Part shown: positions 14,625 through 22,766 of the stretch, one piece after another
How positions within the stretch are numbered: the stretch's first letter is position 1
How the letters are laid out: each line of letters starts with the position of its first letter
DNA from: Micromonospora pisi
Lineage (GTDB): Bacteria > Actinomycetota > Actinomycetes > Mycobacteriales > Micromonosporaceae
DNA: 64,000 bases
Reading direction: 5' to 3'
Assembly (NCBI RefSeq): GCF_003633685.1
Contig: NZ_RBKT01000001.1
Coordinates: 5,022,001 to 5,086,000, forward strand
The notes under the pieces: model-generated
Databases searched by the model: none
Seen by the model: only the letters and a program-made list of their open reading frames with translations
Told to the model about the DNA's origin: nothing
Made by a program: the position numbers and the translations under genes

Positions 14625-16777
14625 GCGCCGGCCGGCTGGGTTGCTGCGGCCGGCTGGGCGGGTGCGGCCGGGTGGGGAGCGCTGGCGGGACGGCCGAGGG
14701 CGGACGGGAGCGGGCGGGTGTGGAGGATGTCCAACCTGGACACGGCGCGGGTGAGCACCACGTAGAGGCGGTGTGCACCCCGTCGCTCGTCGTCGACGAT
14801 TTCCGCCGGCTCCACCGCGACGACGTGGTCGTACTCCAGGCCCTTCGCCAGGGTCGCGGGCAGCACGGTCACCCGCGCGTCGTCGGAGTTGTCTCCGTCG
14901 ACGGTCGTGGTGACGATCCCGGCATCGTCCAGCGCCGTCGCCAGTTCCGGCAGCCGGTGCCTCGCGGCGATCACCGCGATCGAGCCCGGTTGGCGTAGGG
15001 CGTCCGCCACCGCCGTGACCGTCGCCGCCGGCAGGTCGGCGACCGGGCTGACGCGGAGTTCGCCGTCGGCGCGGAGCGACCGGGTCGGTGGCACGTCGAC
15101 CGCGAGCGTCGCCAGCAGCCGGTTGGTCAGTTCGACCACACTTGCCGGCACCCGGAATCCGGTGGTCAGCGGCACCACCGGCGCCTCAGGCTTGCCGAGG
15201 TGTGCGAGTTGCTCGGCCCACGATCGGGCCGCCCAGTCGGTGGTGGCCTGGGCGAGGTCGCCGAGCACGGTCAGGCACCCGTGGACACTGCGCCGGGCGA
15301 CGGCCCGGCACTGCATGGGGGAGAGGTCCTGGGCCTCGTCGACGACGATGTGCCCGAAGCCGTCGGGGCGTTCGACCAGGCCGGCGGCCTCGTCGATCAG
15401 GATCAGGTCGGCGGCGGTCCAACGGGCCCGTTTCGCCGTCCGTGGCGCGGTCCAGGTTATCGCCGCCCGTTCCTGCTCATCGAGTACGCCGTCCGCCGCC
15501 TCGGCCAGCGTCTCCGGGTCACCGAGCAGTCCGGCCACCAGTTCCTCCGCCCGTACGGCCGGCCACACCTGGGCGAGCAGGTCGTTGACCGGTCGGCAGT
15601 GGCTCATCCGGCGTACCCAACCCGGGCCGGGCGCCTCGCGGGTCTCGGCGTGCCGTTGCAGCCGCCCGACGATTCGGGTGCGCAGCCGCTCCCGGCCGAG
15701 CCCGTACGGCAGGTCGGCCTGCCGCACCTCCTCGACGAGTCGGCGTAGCGCCTCGGTCGACACCCGCCACCGGTAGGACCCGTCCGGTACGACAAGCGGT
15801 TCGGTCGGCGTACGGATTTTCGCGTGCAGGGCGCGGCGCAGCACGTGTGCCATCCGTACGTCGTGTTTCACCGCCGCGGCCCGGTCGCTGTCGACGGCCT
15901 GGACCGGGTGTCGGGCGAGCAGGTCGTCGAGTGTCCGTTGGGCGATGTCGACCTCGCCGAGGGCGGGCAGCACGGCCGAGATGTAGTTCAGGAAGGCCCG
16001 GTTCGGGCCGAGGATCAGCACACCGGTGCGATGCAGTTGCCGGGGGTGGGTGTAGAGCAGGTACGCCGCCCGGTGCAGCCCGACCGCGGTTTTTCCGGTT
16101 CCGGGCGCGCCCTGGATGCAGACCGACTCGTGCAGCCCGGCGCGGACGAGTTCGTCCTGTTCGGGCTGGATGGTGGCGACGATGTCGCGCATCGGGCCGA
16201 CCCGTGGACGTTCGATCTCGGCGGCGACCAGCCGGCTCAGCCCGTCGGCCCGTGTTTCCGAGCCGGCCCGTGTTTCCGGGATGGTCCCTGCGTCCGGGGC
16301 GGGCGTCAGGTGTTCGTCCTCGAAGCCGGTCAGTTCGGCCGGCGCGTTCGCCCGTCTGGTCCAGCCGAATCGGCGGCGTACCGCGACCCCTTCGGGGTGC
16401 TGACGGCTGGCCCGGTAGAACGCGCGGGAGACCGGTGCCCGCCAGTCGAGGACCCGGGGCGGGGCGGCCGGGTCGGTGATGTGGCGGCGACCGATGTAGT
16501 AGTGCTCGCCCCGGTGGTCGCCGGCTGCCGGGCTGTCGTCGAAGTCGAGTCGACCGAAGTAGAGCGGGCTCTCCGGTTCCTCGGCGAGGGCCTTGGCGTG
16601 GCTGCGCAGCATCCGGCCGAGCGTCTCGGCGGTGTAGCGGTCGCCGGCGATCTGGGCGCCGGTTTCCACCCGGTGCCGGGCGGTGTCGAGCATTCGGGCC
16701 AGCGTGGCCCGGGACTCGGCCAGGTAGGCCCGCTCGTGGGCCAGTTCGACGTCGAGCGTCGACTGTTCGGTCCGCAC
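14591..16777 (-). CDS. helR: HelR/HelD-type RNA polymerase recycling ATPase (UvrD-like)
   Basis: This 728-residue SF1-type motor resembles HelD/HelR proteins, which bind stalled or inhibitor-bound RNA polymerase and release it; HelR gives rifamycin tolerance in Streptomyces. Seen here: an N-terminal coiled coil (about 5-60), PLYFGRLDF, the family-specific EHYYIGRRHITD and VLDWRAPVSRAFYRAS (85-125), Walker A GAPGTGKTAVGLHR (223-236), Walker B VVDEAQDLSPMQ, motif III LGDLAQATTDWAARSW and a late LYVVLTRAVSRLDILH. The GTG at 16777 has GGAGG seven bases upstream. It is divergent from a TetR gene across a long palindrome. Calling it HelR rather than HelD rests on my memory of the N-terminal motif. 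Confidence 0.82.
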   Translation of the reverse strand: MRTEQSTLDVELAHERAYLAESRATLARMLDTARHRVETGAQIAGDRYTAETLGRMLRSHAKALAEEPESPLYFGRLDFDDSPAAGDHRGEHYYIGRRHITDPAAPPRVLDWRAPVSRAFYRASRQHPEGVAVRRRFGWTRRANAPAELTGFEDEHLTPAPDAGTIPETRAGSETRADGLSRLVAAEIERPRVGPMRDIVATIQPEQDELVRAGLHESVCIQGAPGTGKTAVGLHRAAYLLYTHPRQLHRTGVLILGPNRAFLNYISAVLPALGEVDIAQRTLDDLLARHPVQAVDSDRAAAVKHDVRMAHVLRRALHAKIRTPTEPLVVPDGSYRWRVSTEALRRLVEEVRQADLPYGLGRERLRTRIVGRLQRHAETREAPGPGWVRRMSHCRPVNDLLAQVWPAVRAEELVAGLLGDPETLAEAADGVLDEQERAAITWTAPRTAKRARWTAADLILIDEAAGLVERPDGFGHIVVDEAQDLSPMQCRAVARRSVHGCLTVLGDLAQATTDWAARSWAEQLAHLGKPEAPVVPLTTGFRVPASVVELTNRLLATLAVDVPPTRSLRADGELRVSPVADLPAATVTAVADALRQPGSIAVIAARHRLPELATALDDAGIVTTTVDGDNSDDARVTVLPATLAKGLEYDHVVAVEPAEIVDDERRGAHRLYVVLTRAVSRLDILHTRPLPSALGRPASAPHPAAPAQPAAATQPAGAYPIATAPGIA

Positions 16778-16802
16778 GGTGTCTCCTCCCACCTTCCGGC
16801 AA

Positions 16803-16847
16803 AACTTTACCGAGTAAATCATATGACTCGGTCAAGTTTCTAACTTG
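16803..16847. promoter_or_regulatory. Overlapping palindromic operators between helR and tetR
   Basis: Arms AACTTTACCGAGT (16803-16815) and ACTCGGTCAAGTT (16826-16838) form a 13-base inverted repeat with one mismatch around a 10-base spacer. A second one, CAAGTT-TCT-AACTTG (16833-16847), overlaps it. The site lies between the two divergent start codons and would block both promoters when bound. TATGCT (16861-16866) is a likely -10 box for the plus-strand gene. Confidence 0.75.
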
Positions 16848-16872
16848 GTTGCGCCGTAGTTATGCTGGCGGG

Positions 16873-17520
16873 GTGAGTGAGGCGGCGGGACTACGCGAGC
16901 GCAAGCGGGAACGGACCCGGCAGGCCATCTCCGAGGCGGCGATCACGCTCTTCCTCGCCCGAGGGTTCGACCAGGTTTCGGTGGCGGAGATCGCCGCCGC
17001 GGCCGAAGTCTCCAAACCGACCCTGTTCAAGTACTTCGCCAGCAAGGAAGAGCTGGCCCTGCACCGGATCGCCGACCACCGCGAGGAAGCGGCAGCCGTG
17101 GTCCGGGCCCGCCCGGCGGGCCAGGCCCCGCTCGCCGCCCTGCGTCGGCGGTTTCTCGACGGGCTACGCGACCGCGACCCGGTCACCGGGCTCAACGACC
17201 ACCCCGAGGTGCTGGCGTACCACCGGATGATTTTTTCCACCCCGAGCCTGCGGGCACCGGTGTTGCAGCACACCGAACAGGACGAGCGGGCCCTGGCCGA
17301 GGCCCTCGACGAGGGCACCGGGCACACCGGAGTCGACGCGGCGATCACCGGGCGGCTGGCGGCCAGCCAGGTGATCGCCGTACAACGGGTGCTGGCCCGG
17401 GAGAACTGGCGGCGGCTGGTCGACGGACGCTCCGCGGACGAGCAGTACGGCGACGCGGTGGCCGCCGCCGAGCACGCGTACGACCTGCTCGGGCGGGCGT
17501 ACGCGGACTACTACGGCTGA
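16873..17520 (+). CDS. TetR-family transcriptional regulator, 215 aa
   Basis: The N-terminal TetR domain is clear: RERKRERTRQAISEAAITLF, then GFDQVSVAEIAAAAEVSKPT and LFKYFASKEELALH (residues about 8-62). The rest is a helical ligand-binding domain. The GTG at 16873 is preferred to 16849: it leaves the standard short N-terminus, and TATGCT six bases before it would make the transcript leaderless. Divergent transcription from helR with a palindromic operator between them suggests that it represses itself and the helicase gene and is released by an unknown ligand. Confidence 0.9.
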   Translation: MSEAAGLRERKRERTRQAISEAAITLFLARGFDQVSVAEIAAAAEVSKPTLFKYFASKEELALHRIADHREEAAAVVRARPAGQAPLAALRRRFLDGLRDRDPVTGLNDHPEVLAYHRMIFSTPSLRAPVLQHTEQDERALAEALDEGTGHTGVDAAITGRLAASQVIAVQRVLARENWRRLVDGRSADEQYGDAVAAAEHAYDLLGRAYADYYG

Positions 17521-17554
17521 GCCGACGCCCGTTCGTCGCGGCGGGACTGCCGGA

Positions 17555-18133
17555 TCAGACCGAGGGGGTCTCGCGCATCGGCTTGAGTGCGAGCGCCCAC
17601 CGGGCCAACTCGTCCAGGAGTGTCGTCGCCATCGACTCCATCTGCGCGGTCGGCTCGATCTCGGTGCCGTCCTCGCTGCGTAGCTGCGAGACGAACGGGA
17701 TCATGACCGACTCGTTCAGCGGCACCATCTTCAGCGCGAGCAGGACCGGCTTGATCGCCTGCTGGGCCCGGGTGCCGGCCGCGAGCCCGCCGTAGCTGAC
17801 CAGGCCCACCGGCTTGTACTGCCATTCCTGGTGCAGGTAGTCGAGCGCGTTCTTCAACGGCGCCGTGTAGCTGAAGTTGTACTCCGGCATCACCAGCACG
17901 TACGCGTCACCGGCGTCGATCTTGGAGCTCCAGTCCAGTGCGTGCTCACCCTCGTACTGCCGCATCCTGGGATGATTCGGCTCGTCCATCATCGGCAGGT
18001 TCCACTCGGCCAGGTCGACCGCCTCGACGTCGAAGGCACCGTGCTCGACCGCGCGCCGGTAGAACCACTGGCCGACGGGCAGACCGACCCGGCCGGGACG
18101 GGTGCTGGCGATGATGACGTACAGGGTCGGCAT
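17555..18133 (-). CDS. NADPH-dependent FMN reductase family oxidoreductase
   Basis: A 192-residue flavodoxin-like protein of the NADPH-dependent FMN reductase family. The FMN phosphate loop is IIASTRPGRVGLPV (residues about 7-20), and the second flavin-contact region is VMPEYNFSYTAPLKNALDYL (about 82-101), followed by KPVGLVSYGGLAAGTRA (about 107-123). It should reduce FMN, quinones or similar electron acceptors with NAD(P)H in the cytoplasm. It is on the strand opposite to tetR and the 3' ends are 34 bases apart. No operon partner is evident. Confidence 0.92.
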   Translation of the reverse strand: MPTLYVIIASTRPGRVGLPVGQWFYRRAVEHGAFDVEAVDLAEWNLPMMDEPNHPRMRQYEGEHALDWSSKIDAGDAYVLVMPEYNFSYTAPLKNALDYLHQEWQYKPVGLVSYGGLAAGTRAQQAIKPVLLALKMVPLNESVMIPFVSQLRSEDGTEIEPTAQMESMATTLLDELARWALALKPMRETPSV

Positions 18134-18220
18134 GGGCGCGGCACGTCCCCTCTTCGAATCGGTCGAGGCAGCCTGACCGGATCAGCGTCTCATGACCACC
18201 ATCCACCCGTGGGGAGCCGG

Positions 18221-18943
18221 TCAATCGAAGAAGCGGGCCATGTGGCTGGGCGCCGGCTCCGGGGCGTCGGGGGCCAGCGGGGTCATGTCCGCGAAGATCG
18301 ACGCCCCGTCGCAGCCGGCGTGCAGCGGGTACCAGCGCGGAGTCCCCGGTGGGCGGGAACAGATTCCCTTGATCGTCTGTACGTCCAGCAGCCGTACGTG
18401 GGTCGGGTCCGCGACCGCGTTCACGTGCCCCCACCACGGGCTCATGATGTGCAGTACGCCGCCCGGCCGGAGCACCCGGTGGCACTCGTCGACCAGGGCC
18501 AGGAAGTCGATCAGGTGTTCCAGGATGTGCACCGTGAAGATCACGTCGACCGAGTTGTCGGCGATCGGCAGCGGGCCGGAAAGGTCCGCCTGGGCGTCCA
18601 CCCCGTCCGCGCGACGCAGGTCCAGGCCGAGGTTCTCCGGGTACTGCTTCGCCGCGCCGCAGCCCAGGTCGACCACCACCGGTTCCCGTCCGCCGACCCG
18701 GACCCGGGACCAGACCGCCAACACCCCGTCGAACCGGCCGACCAGTAGTCGGACCAGGCGCAACTGGTCGGCGTCGGCGACCTCGCCGGTCAGGTGCGCG
18801 ACCCCCCGGTCGAAGCGGACCTCGACCGCGACCCCGCGCAGCCGGTCATCGTGCTTCGCCAGATCGGCGAACGCCTCGGCGAGGAAACCGTCGACCGCCC
18901 GGAGCCGCTCTCCCGAGGACGGCGTGCGTGCCAACGCGACCAT
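18221..18943 (-). CDS. SAM-dependent methyltransferase with N-terminal BON-like domain
   Basis: Residues about 88-185 form a class I methyltransferase: motif I VVVDLGCGAAKQYPENLGLDL, then SVDVIFTVHILEHL and VLRPGGVLHIMSPWW. Before it (about 20-83) lies a BON-like domain, VAVEVRFDRGVAHLTGEVAD followed by LLVGRFDGVLAVWSRVRVG, the strand-turn-strand pattern of OsmY/BON proteins. This union is unusual since BON domains normally act in the envelope. The ATG at 18943 has GGGAGG eight bases upstream; the frame is open to 18973. Substrate unknown. No signal peptide is present, so the BON-like part may have another role. Confidence 0.8.
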   Translation of the reverse strand: MVALARTPSSGERLRAVDGFLAEAFADLAKHDDRLRGVAVEVRFDRGVAHLTGEVADADQLRLVRLLVGRFDGVLAVWSRVRVGGREPVVVDLGCGAAKQYPENLGLDLRRADGVDAQADLSGPLPIADNSVDVIFTVHILEHLIDFLALVDECHRVLRPGGVLHIMSPWWGHVNAVADPTHVRLLDVQTIKGICSRPPGTPRWYPLHAGCDGASIFADMTPLAPDAPEPAPSHMARFFD

Positions 18944-19007
18944 GGGGCCCACCTCCCGGCGCCGGCTACCCACAATCGGGCCGGATATGCCTCCGCCCGG
19001 TGGCGGC

Positions 19008-19322
19008 TCAGCGCGGCGAGGGGCGGCGACCGAGTCTGGTGGCCCGGAGCCGCTGCCGGGGCGGGGTCGCCGACAACACCCGTTTCAGGTGGTAGCGGTG
19101 CAGCTCGGCGGTGCCCTCTTGAGAACTGTCGTCGGTGACCGCGACCAGGTCCCAGCCCTGTAGACCGGCCCGGTTCAGGTGCTCCAGCGCGGTCTCCCCG
19201 TATTCGGAGACGTCGAGCATCGAGCCGTCCGGGCCGTACCAGGTGTAGATCAGTTCCCAACCGGTGTCCTCTAGCCGGGCCTGCCGGCGCCGCACGAGCA
19301 AGGCGTACTCGAACTGGACCAT
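19008..19322 (-). CDS. DUF4177-like small protein, 104 aa
   Basis: Starts MVQFEYALLVRRRQARLED and has the tryptophan-rich core GWELIYTWYGPDGSMLDV, then LEHLNRAGLQGWDLVAVTD and a final strand ELHRYHLKRVL. The run LNxxGxxGWDLV followed by YHLKR resembles the DUF4177 fold. The C-terminus is a basic tail. It lies just upstream of the methyltransferase gene on the same strand, with 64 bases between them. No role is known. Confidence 0.68.
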   Translation of the reverse strand: MVQFEYALLVRRRQARLEDTGWELIYTWYGPDGSMLDVSEYGETALEHLNRAGLQGWDLVAVTDDSSQEGTAELHRYHLKRVLSATPPRQRLRATRLGRRPSPR

Positions 19323-19401
19323 GGGCTCATTGTCGTCTATCTTCGCCGGTCGGCAAGACGACGCGGCGGGGCGGGACGGCGTGGCCCGGTGGCAGGGAGG
19401 G

Positions 19402-21039
19402 TCAGCGTTCGCTGACCCGTCCGCCGTCGACCTCGATATGCCGGGTGGTCCGGACCGCGTCGAGCATCCGGCGGTCGTGGGTGACCAGCAGGAGCGTGCC
19501 CGGGTACGCGTCGAGCGCCAACTCCAGTTGCTCGATCGCCGGCAGGTCGAGGTGGTTCGTCGGCTCGTCCAGGACGAGCAGGTTCACCCCACGCGCCTGG
19601 AGCAGGGCGAGCGCGGCGCGGGTCCGCTCGCCGGGGGAGAGGGTCGCCGCCGGGCGCAGTACGTGCGCGGCCCGCAGCCCGAACTTCGCCAGCAGGGTCC
19701 GTACGTCCGCCGGCGCCAACTCCGGTACGGCGGCGCCGAACGCGTCCAGCAGTGGCTGGTCACCGAGGAAGAGCCCACGGGCCTGGTCGACCTCGCCGAC
19801 CACCACCCCCGGCCCGAGCGAGGCGTGGCCGGCGGTCAGCGGCAGCCGCCCCAGCAGGGCGCCGAGCAGGGTGGACTTGCCGGCGCCGTTCGCTCCGGTG
19901 ATCGCCACCTTCTCGGCCCAGCCGATCTGCAGGTCGACCGGCCCGAGGGTGAAGCCGCCCCGGTCCACGACCGCGCCGCGCAGCGCGGCCACCACCGTTC
20001 CGGCCCGGGGAGCGGCGGCGATCTCCATTCGCAGCTCCCACTCCTTGCGGGGTTCCTCGACCACGTCCAGGCGCTCGATCAGCTTCTCGGTCTGCCGGGC
20101 CTTGGCCGCCTGCTTCTCGCTCGTCTCGCCCCGCATGTGCTTGGCGATCTTGTCGTTGTCCGGGGCCTTGCGGCGGGCGTTGCGGACGCCCTTCTCCATC
20201 CAGGCCCGCTGGGTACGCGCCCGCGCCTCCAGCCCGGCGCGGGTGTCGGCGTACTCCTCGAACTCCGCGCGTGCCTGGCGGCGGGCCACCTCCCGCTCCT
20301 CCAGGTAGGCGGCGTAACCACCGCCGTAGAGCCGCACCTGCTGCTGGGCCAGGTCCAGCTCCAGCACCTTGGTCACGGTCCGGGTGAGGAACTCCCGGTC
20401 GTGGCTGACCAGCACGGTGCCGGCCCGCAGCCCGGTGACGAAGCGTTCCAGCCGGTCCAGCCCGGCCAGGTCCAGGTCGTTGGTCGGCTCGTCGAGCAGG
20501 AAGATGTCGTACCGGCTGAGCAGCAGCGAGGCCATCCCGGCCCGGGCCGCCTGGCCGCCGGAGAGGGTGGTCATCGGGGCGTCCAGGTCGACCCCGAGAC
20601 CCAGTTCGGCGGCGACCTGTCCGGCCCGTTCGTCGAGATCCGCGCCGCCGAGCGCGAGCCAGCGTTCGAGCGCGTCCGCGTACGCGTCGTCGGCGCCCGG
20701 GGTGCCGGCGGTGAGCGCCTCGGTGGCCTGGTCCAGCGCGGCCTGCGCGGCGGTGACCCCGGTACGGCGGGCCAGGAAGTCCCGGACGGCCTCGTCCGGT
20801 CGGCGTTCCGGCTCCTGCGGCAGGTGTCCCACGTTCGCGCCGGGCGGGTTGAGCTGCACCGAGCCCTGCTCGGCCGGCTGGAGCCCGGCGAGGGTACGCA
20901 GCAGGGTCGACTTGCCGGCGCCGTTGACACCGACCAGCCCGATCACGTCACCGGGGGCGACGACGAGATCCAGCCCGGTGAACAGGGCACGGTCTCCGTG
21001 TCCGGCGGCAAGGTCCTTGACGATCAACGTGGCACTCAT
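19402..21039 (-). CDS. ABC-F family ATP-binding protein, 545 aa
   Basis: Two ABC ATPase domains in one chain without membrane segments, the ABC-F layout. Domain 1: Walker A GLVGVNGAGKSTLL (residues about 34-47), signature LSGGQAARAGMASLLLSRYD and Walker B FLLDEPTNDLD. Linker: a basic helical region around residues 240-310 (RRQARAEFEEYADTRAG). Domain 2: GANGAGKSTLLGALLG, LSPGERTRAALALLQARG and LVLDEPTNHLD. ABC-F proteins act on the ribosome, either as translation factors or in resistance to ribosome-targeting antibiotics; the sequence does not say which. Starts at an ATG at 21039. Confidence 0.94.
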   Translation of the reverse strand: MSATLIVKDLAAGHGDRALFTGLDLVVAPGDVIGLVGVNGAGKSTLLRTLAGLQPAEQGSVQLNPPGANVGHLPQEPERRPDEAVRDFLARRTGVTAAQAALDQATEALTAGTPGADDAYADALERWLALGGADLDERAGQVAAELGLGVDLDAPMTTLSGGQAARAGMASLLLSRYDIFLLDEPTNDLDLAGLDRLERFVTGLRAGTVLVSHDREFLTRTVTKVLELDLAQQQVRLYGGGYAAYLEEREVARRQARAEFEEYADTRAGLEARARTQRAWMEKGVRNARRKAPDNDKIAKHMRGETSEKQAAKARQTEKLIERLDVVEEPRKEWELRMEIAAAPRAGTVVAALRGAVVDRGGFTLGPVDLQIGWAEKVAITGANGAGKSTLLGALLGRLPLTAGHASLGPGVVVGEVDQARGLFLGDQPLLDAFGAAVPELAPADVRTLLAKFGLRAAHVLRPAATLSPGERTRAALALLQARGVNLLVLDEPTNHLDLPAIEQLELALDAYPGTLLLVTHDRRMLDAVRTTRHIEVDGGRVSER

Positions 21040-21134
21040 GAGACGCCGATGGTATCCGGCCGCCCCCCTGCCGGGTCGAGGAGTTTCGGCCGGGCCGGCG
21101 AGTGTCCGACCCGCTGGCGGGGCACACTGGGCCG

Positions 21135-21887
21135 GTGGCGACCACTCTCGCGATCGACTGCGGCGGCGGCGGGTTGAAGGCGTCGGTGTTGGACGAGGCG
21201 GGGACGATGCGGGCCCGGCCGATCCGGGTGCCGACGCCGTACCCGTTGCCGCCCTCGCTCTTCGTCAAGACCCTGGTGGATCTCGGCGGCCAACTGCCCA
21301 GCGCCGACCGGGTGACCGTGGGCATGCCGGGCATGCTGCGTCACGGTGTGGTGGTGGCGACCCCGCACTACATCACCCGGGCCGGGCCCCGCACCAAACC
21401 CGACCCGGAGTTGACCGCCGAATGGTCCGGCTTCGACGCCCGGACCGCGCTCGCGGACGCGTTCGGCCTGCCCGTCCTGGTGCTCAACGACGCCGAGGTG
21501 CACGGTGCCGGTGTGGTCGCCGGTACCGGGTCGGAACTCGTCCTCACCCTCGGCACCGGGCTGGGCTGCGCGCTCTTCGACGGCGGGGTGCTCGCCCCGC
21601 ACCTGGAGCTCTCCCAGGCGCCGGTGCGCTGGGGGATGAGCTACGACACCTATATCGGCGAGCATGAGCGCCGGCGGCTCGGCGACGGGTTCTGGTCCCG
21701 CCGGGTACGCGGGGTGGTCGAGGGACTGCGCCCGGTCTTCCAGTGGGACCGGCTCTACCTCGGCGGTGGCAACTCGCGGCTGATCCGGCCGGAGCAACTC
21801 GCCCGGATGGGCGACGACGTGGTGGTCGTACCGAACACGGCGGGCATTCTCGGTGGTGTCCGTGCCTGGGCGATTTCCGCCGACTGA
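21135..21887 (+). CDS. ROK-family sugar kinase-like protein
   Basis: This 250-residue protein has the ROK/actin-like fold: phosphate-1 loop LAIDCGGGGLKASVLDE, then VTVGMPGMLRHGVV, the region PVLVLNDAEVHGAGV and phosphate-2 loop LVLTLGTGLGCALFDGG. Relatives include polyphosphate glucokinases, but the usual zinc-binding cysteine cluster is not seen. It probably phosphorylates a sugar with ATP or polyphosphate. The frame opens at 21102; the GTG at 21135 is chosen because the protein then begins just before the phosphate loop, as in the family. Confidence 0.82.
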   Translation: MATTLAIDCGGGGLKASVLDEAGTMRARPIRVPTPYPLPPSLFVKTLVDLGGQLPSADRVTVGMPGMLRHGVVVATPHYITRAGPRTKPDPELTAEWSGFDARTALADAFGLPVLVLNDAEVHGAGVVAGTGSELVLTLGTGLGCALFDGGVLAPHLELSQAPVRWGMSYDTYIGEHERRRLGDGFWSRRVRGVVEGLRPVFQWDRLYLGGGNSRLIRPEQLARMGDDVVVVPNTAGILGGVRAWAISAD

Positions 21888-21982
21888 CTCCTGGTCGACG
21901 GTCCGGGGAACAGTCGCGTTTCGCGGGGTGTTGTGTCAGCGTCGGTGGAGACCGGGTGGCACGGACGGGAGGGGTGGGGAAA

Positions 21983-22351
21983 GTGGATCTTCTGGCGGAG
22001 TACCGACGGGCGACCATGTTCTTCGAGACCGGGGATCCGACCGGGGCGGCCCGGCTGCTGGAGCCGATCGTCGAGGCCGAACCCACGAACACCTCCGTAC
22101 GGCAACTGCTGGCTCGCGCGTACTTCCACTCGGCCCAGCTCGGCCGGGCGGAGGAGCAGCTGCGGGTGCTGGTCGACCGGGACCCGAGCGACCACTACGC
22201 GCACCACGTACTCGGCCGGACCCTGGAGCGGGTCGGGCGCGCACCGGAGGCGTTGCGGCACCTGCGGATCGCCGCGGCGATGCACTCGGAGAACGACGAC
22301 TACCAGGCCGCGCTGCGCCGGGTCGAGACCAAGGTCGGCGGGGCCCGCTGA
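21983..22351 (+). CDS. Tetratricopeptide-repeat protein, 122 aa
   Basis: Contains three TPR-type helix pairs: RATMFFETGDPTGAARLLEP, VRQLLARAYFHSAQLGRAEE, and HHVLGRTLERVGRAPEALRH. With no signal peptide it should be a cytoplasmic scaffold. GTG at 21983 is preceded by GGAGGGG eight bases upstream; the frame is open well before it. It lies between the ROK gene and the Smr gene on the same strand. Small TPR proteins of this length are common in actinobacteria, with no fixed role. Confidence 0.82.
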   Translation: MDLLAEYRRATMFFETGDPTGAARLLEPIVEAEPTNTSVRQLLARAYFHSAQLGRAEEQLRVLVDRDPSDHYAHHVLGRTLERVGRAPEALRHLRIAAAMHSENDDYQAALRRVETKVGGAR

Positions 22352-22453
22352 GGTGACCTGCCTACGATGGTTCCCGGCGGTGGCCGACCGGGTGACCGGT
22401 CGGGGCCGCTCCCGGACGACGGAAGGTGGGCGTGTGGTGAGGACGGGCGTGCG

Positions 22454-22708
22454 ATGAAGCTCAAGCTCGACCTGCACGACATCTTCAACCGTGGGCACGA
22501 CATCGACCGCGCGCTGCGCGGGATCATCGACGAGGCGGTGGCGAAGAAGGCCACCCTCGTGGAGATCATCCCCGGTAAGGGGTCGGGTCAGCTCAAGAAG
22601 CGGGTGTTGCGCTTTCTCGACCAGAAGGAGATCAAGCAGATCTACCACCGGGTCGAGAAGGACTCGAACAACTTCGGCCGAGTGTTCGTGCACTTCCGCT
22701 GGAAGTAA
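22454..22708 (+). CDS. Small Smr-domain protein, 84 aa
   Basis: Nearly the whole protein is an Smr domain, as found at the C-terminus of MutS2: KLDLHDIFNRGHDIDRALRG (LDLH motif), ATLVEIIPGKGSGQLKKRVL (GxGSG loop) and a last strand NNFGRVFVHFRWK. Smr domains are nicking endonucleases or RNA nucleases acting on branched DNA or stalled ribosomes. Here it stands alone. The gene ends at a strong palindromic terminator. Confidence 0.88.
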   Translation: MKLKLDLHDIFNRGHDIDRALRGIIDEAVAKKATLVEIIPGKGSGQLKKRVLRFLDQKEIKQIYHRVEKDSNNFGRVFVHFRWK

Positions 22709-22757
22709 GGAAGGGCCCCTTGTTAACGCTATGCGTTAACAAGGGGCCCTTCCTTAC
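22705..22757. terminator. Perfect 25-base palindrome (repeat family copy 1)
   Basis: Arms 22705-22729 and 22733-22757 are perfectly complementary with a 3-base loop, and the core is AAGGGCCCCTTGTTAAC. It lies between the converging Smr and M28 peptidase genes, a good place for a bidirectional terminator. No T-run follows. Near-identical copies are at 34249-34301 and 42584-42637. Confidence 0.9.
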
Positions 22758-22766
22758 GGTTCAGCT

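Noticed and set aside
15519-16835. Second minus-strand frame inside helR
   Set aside because: Arg/Pro-rich shadow of the helicase frame.
16778-16872. Rifamycin-associated element upstream of helR
   Set aside because: I could not find the GC-rich inverted repeat I associate with that element; the palindromes present look like TetR operators.
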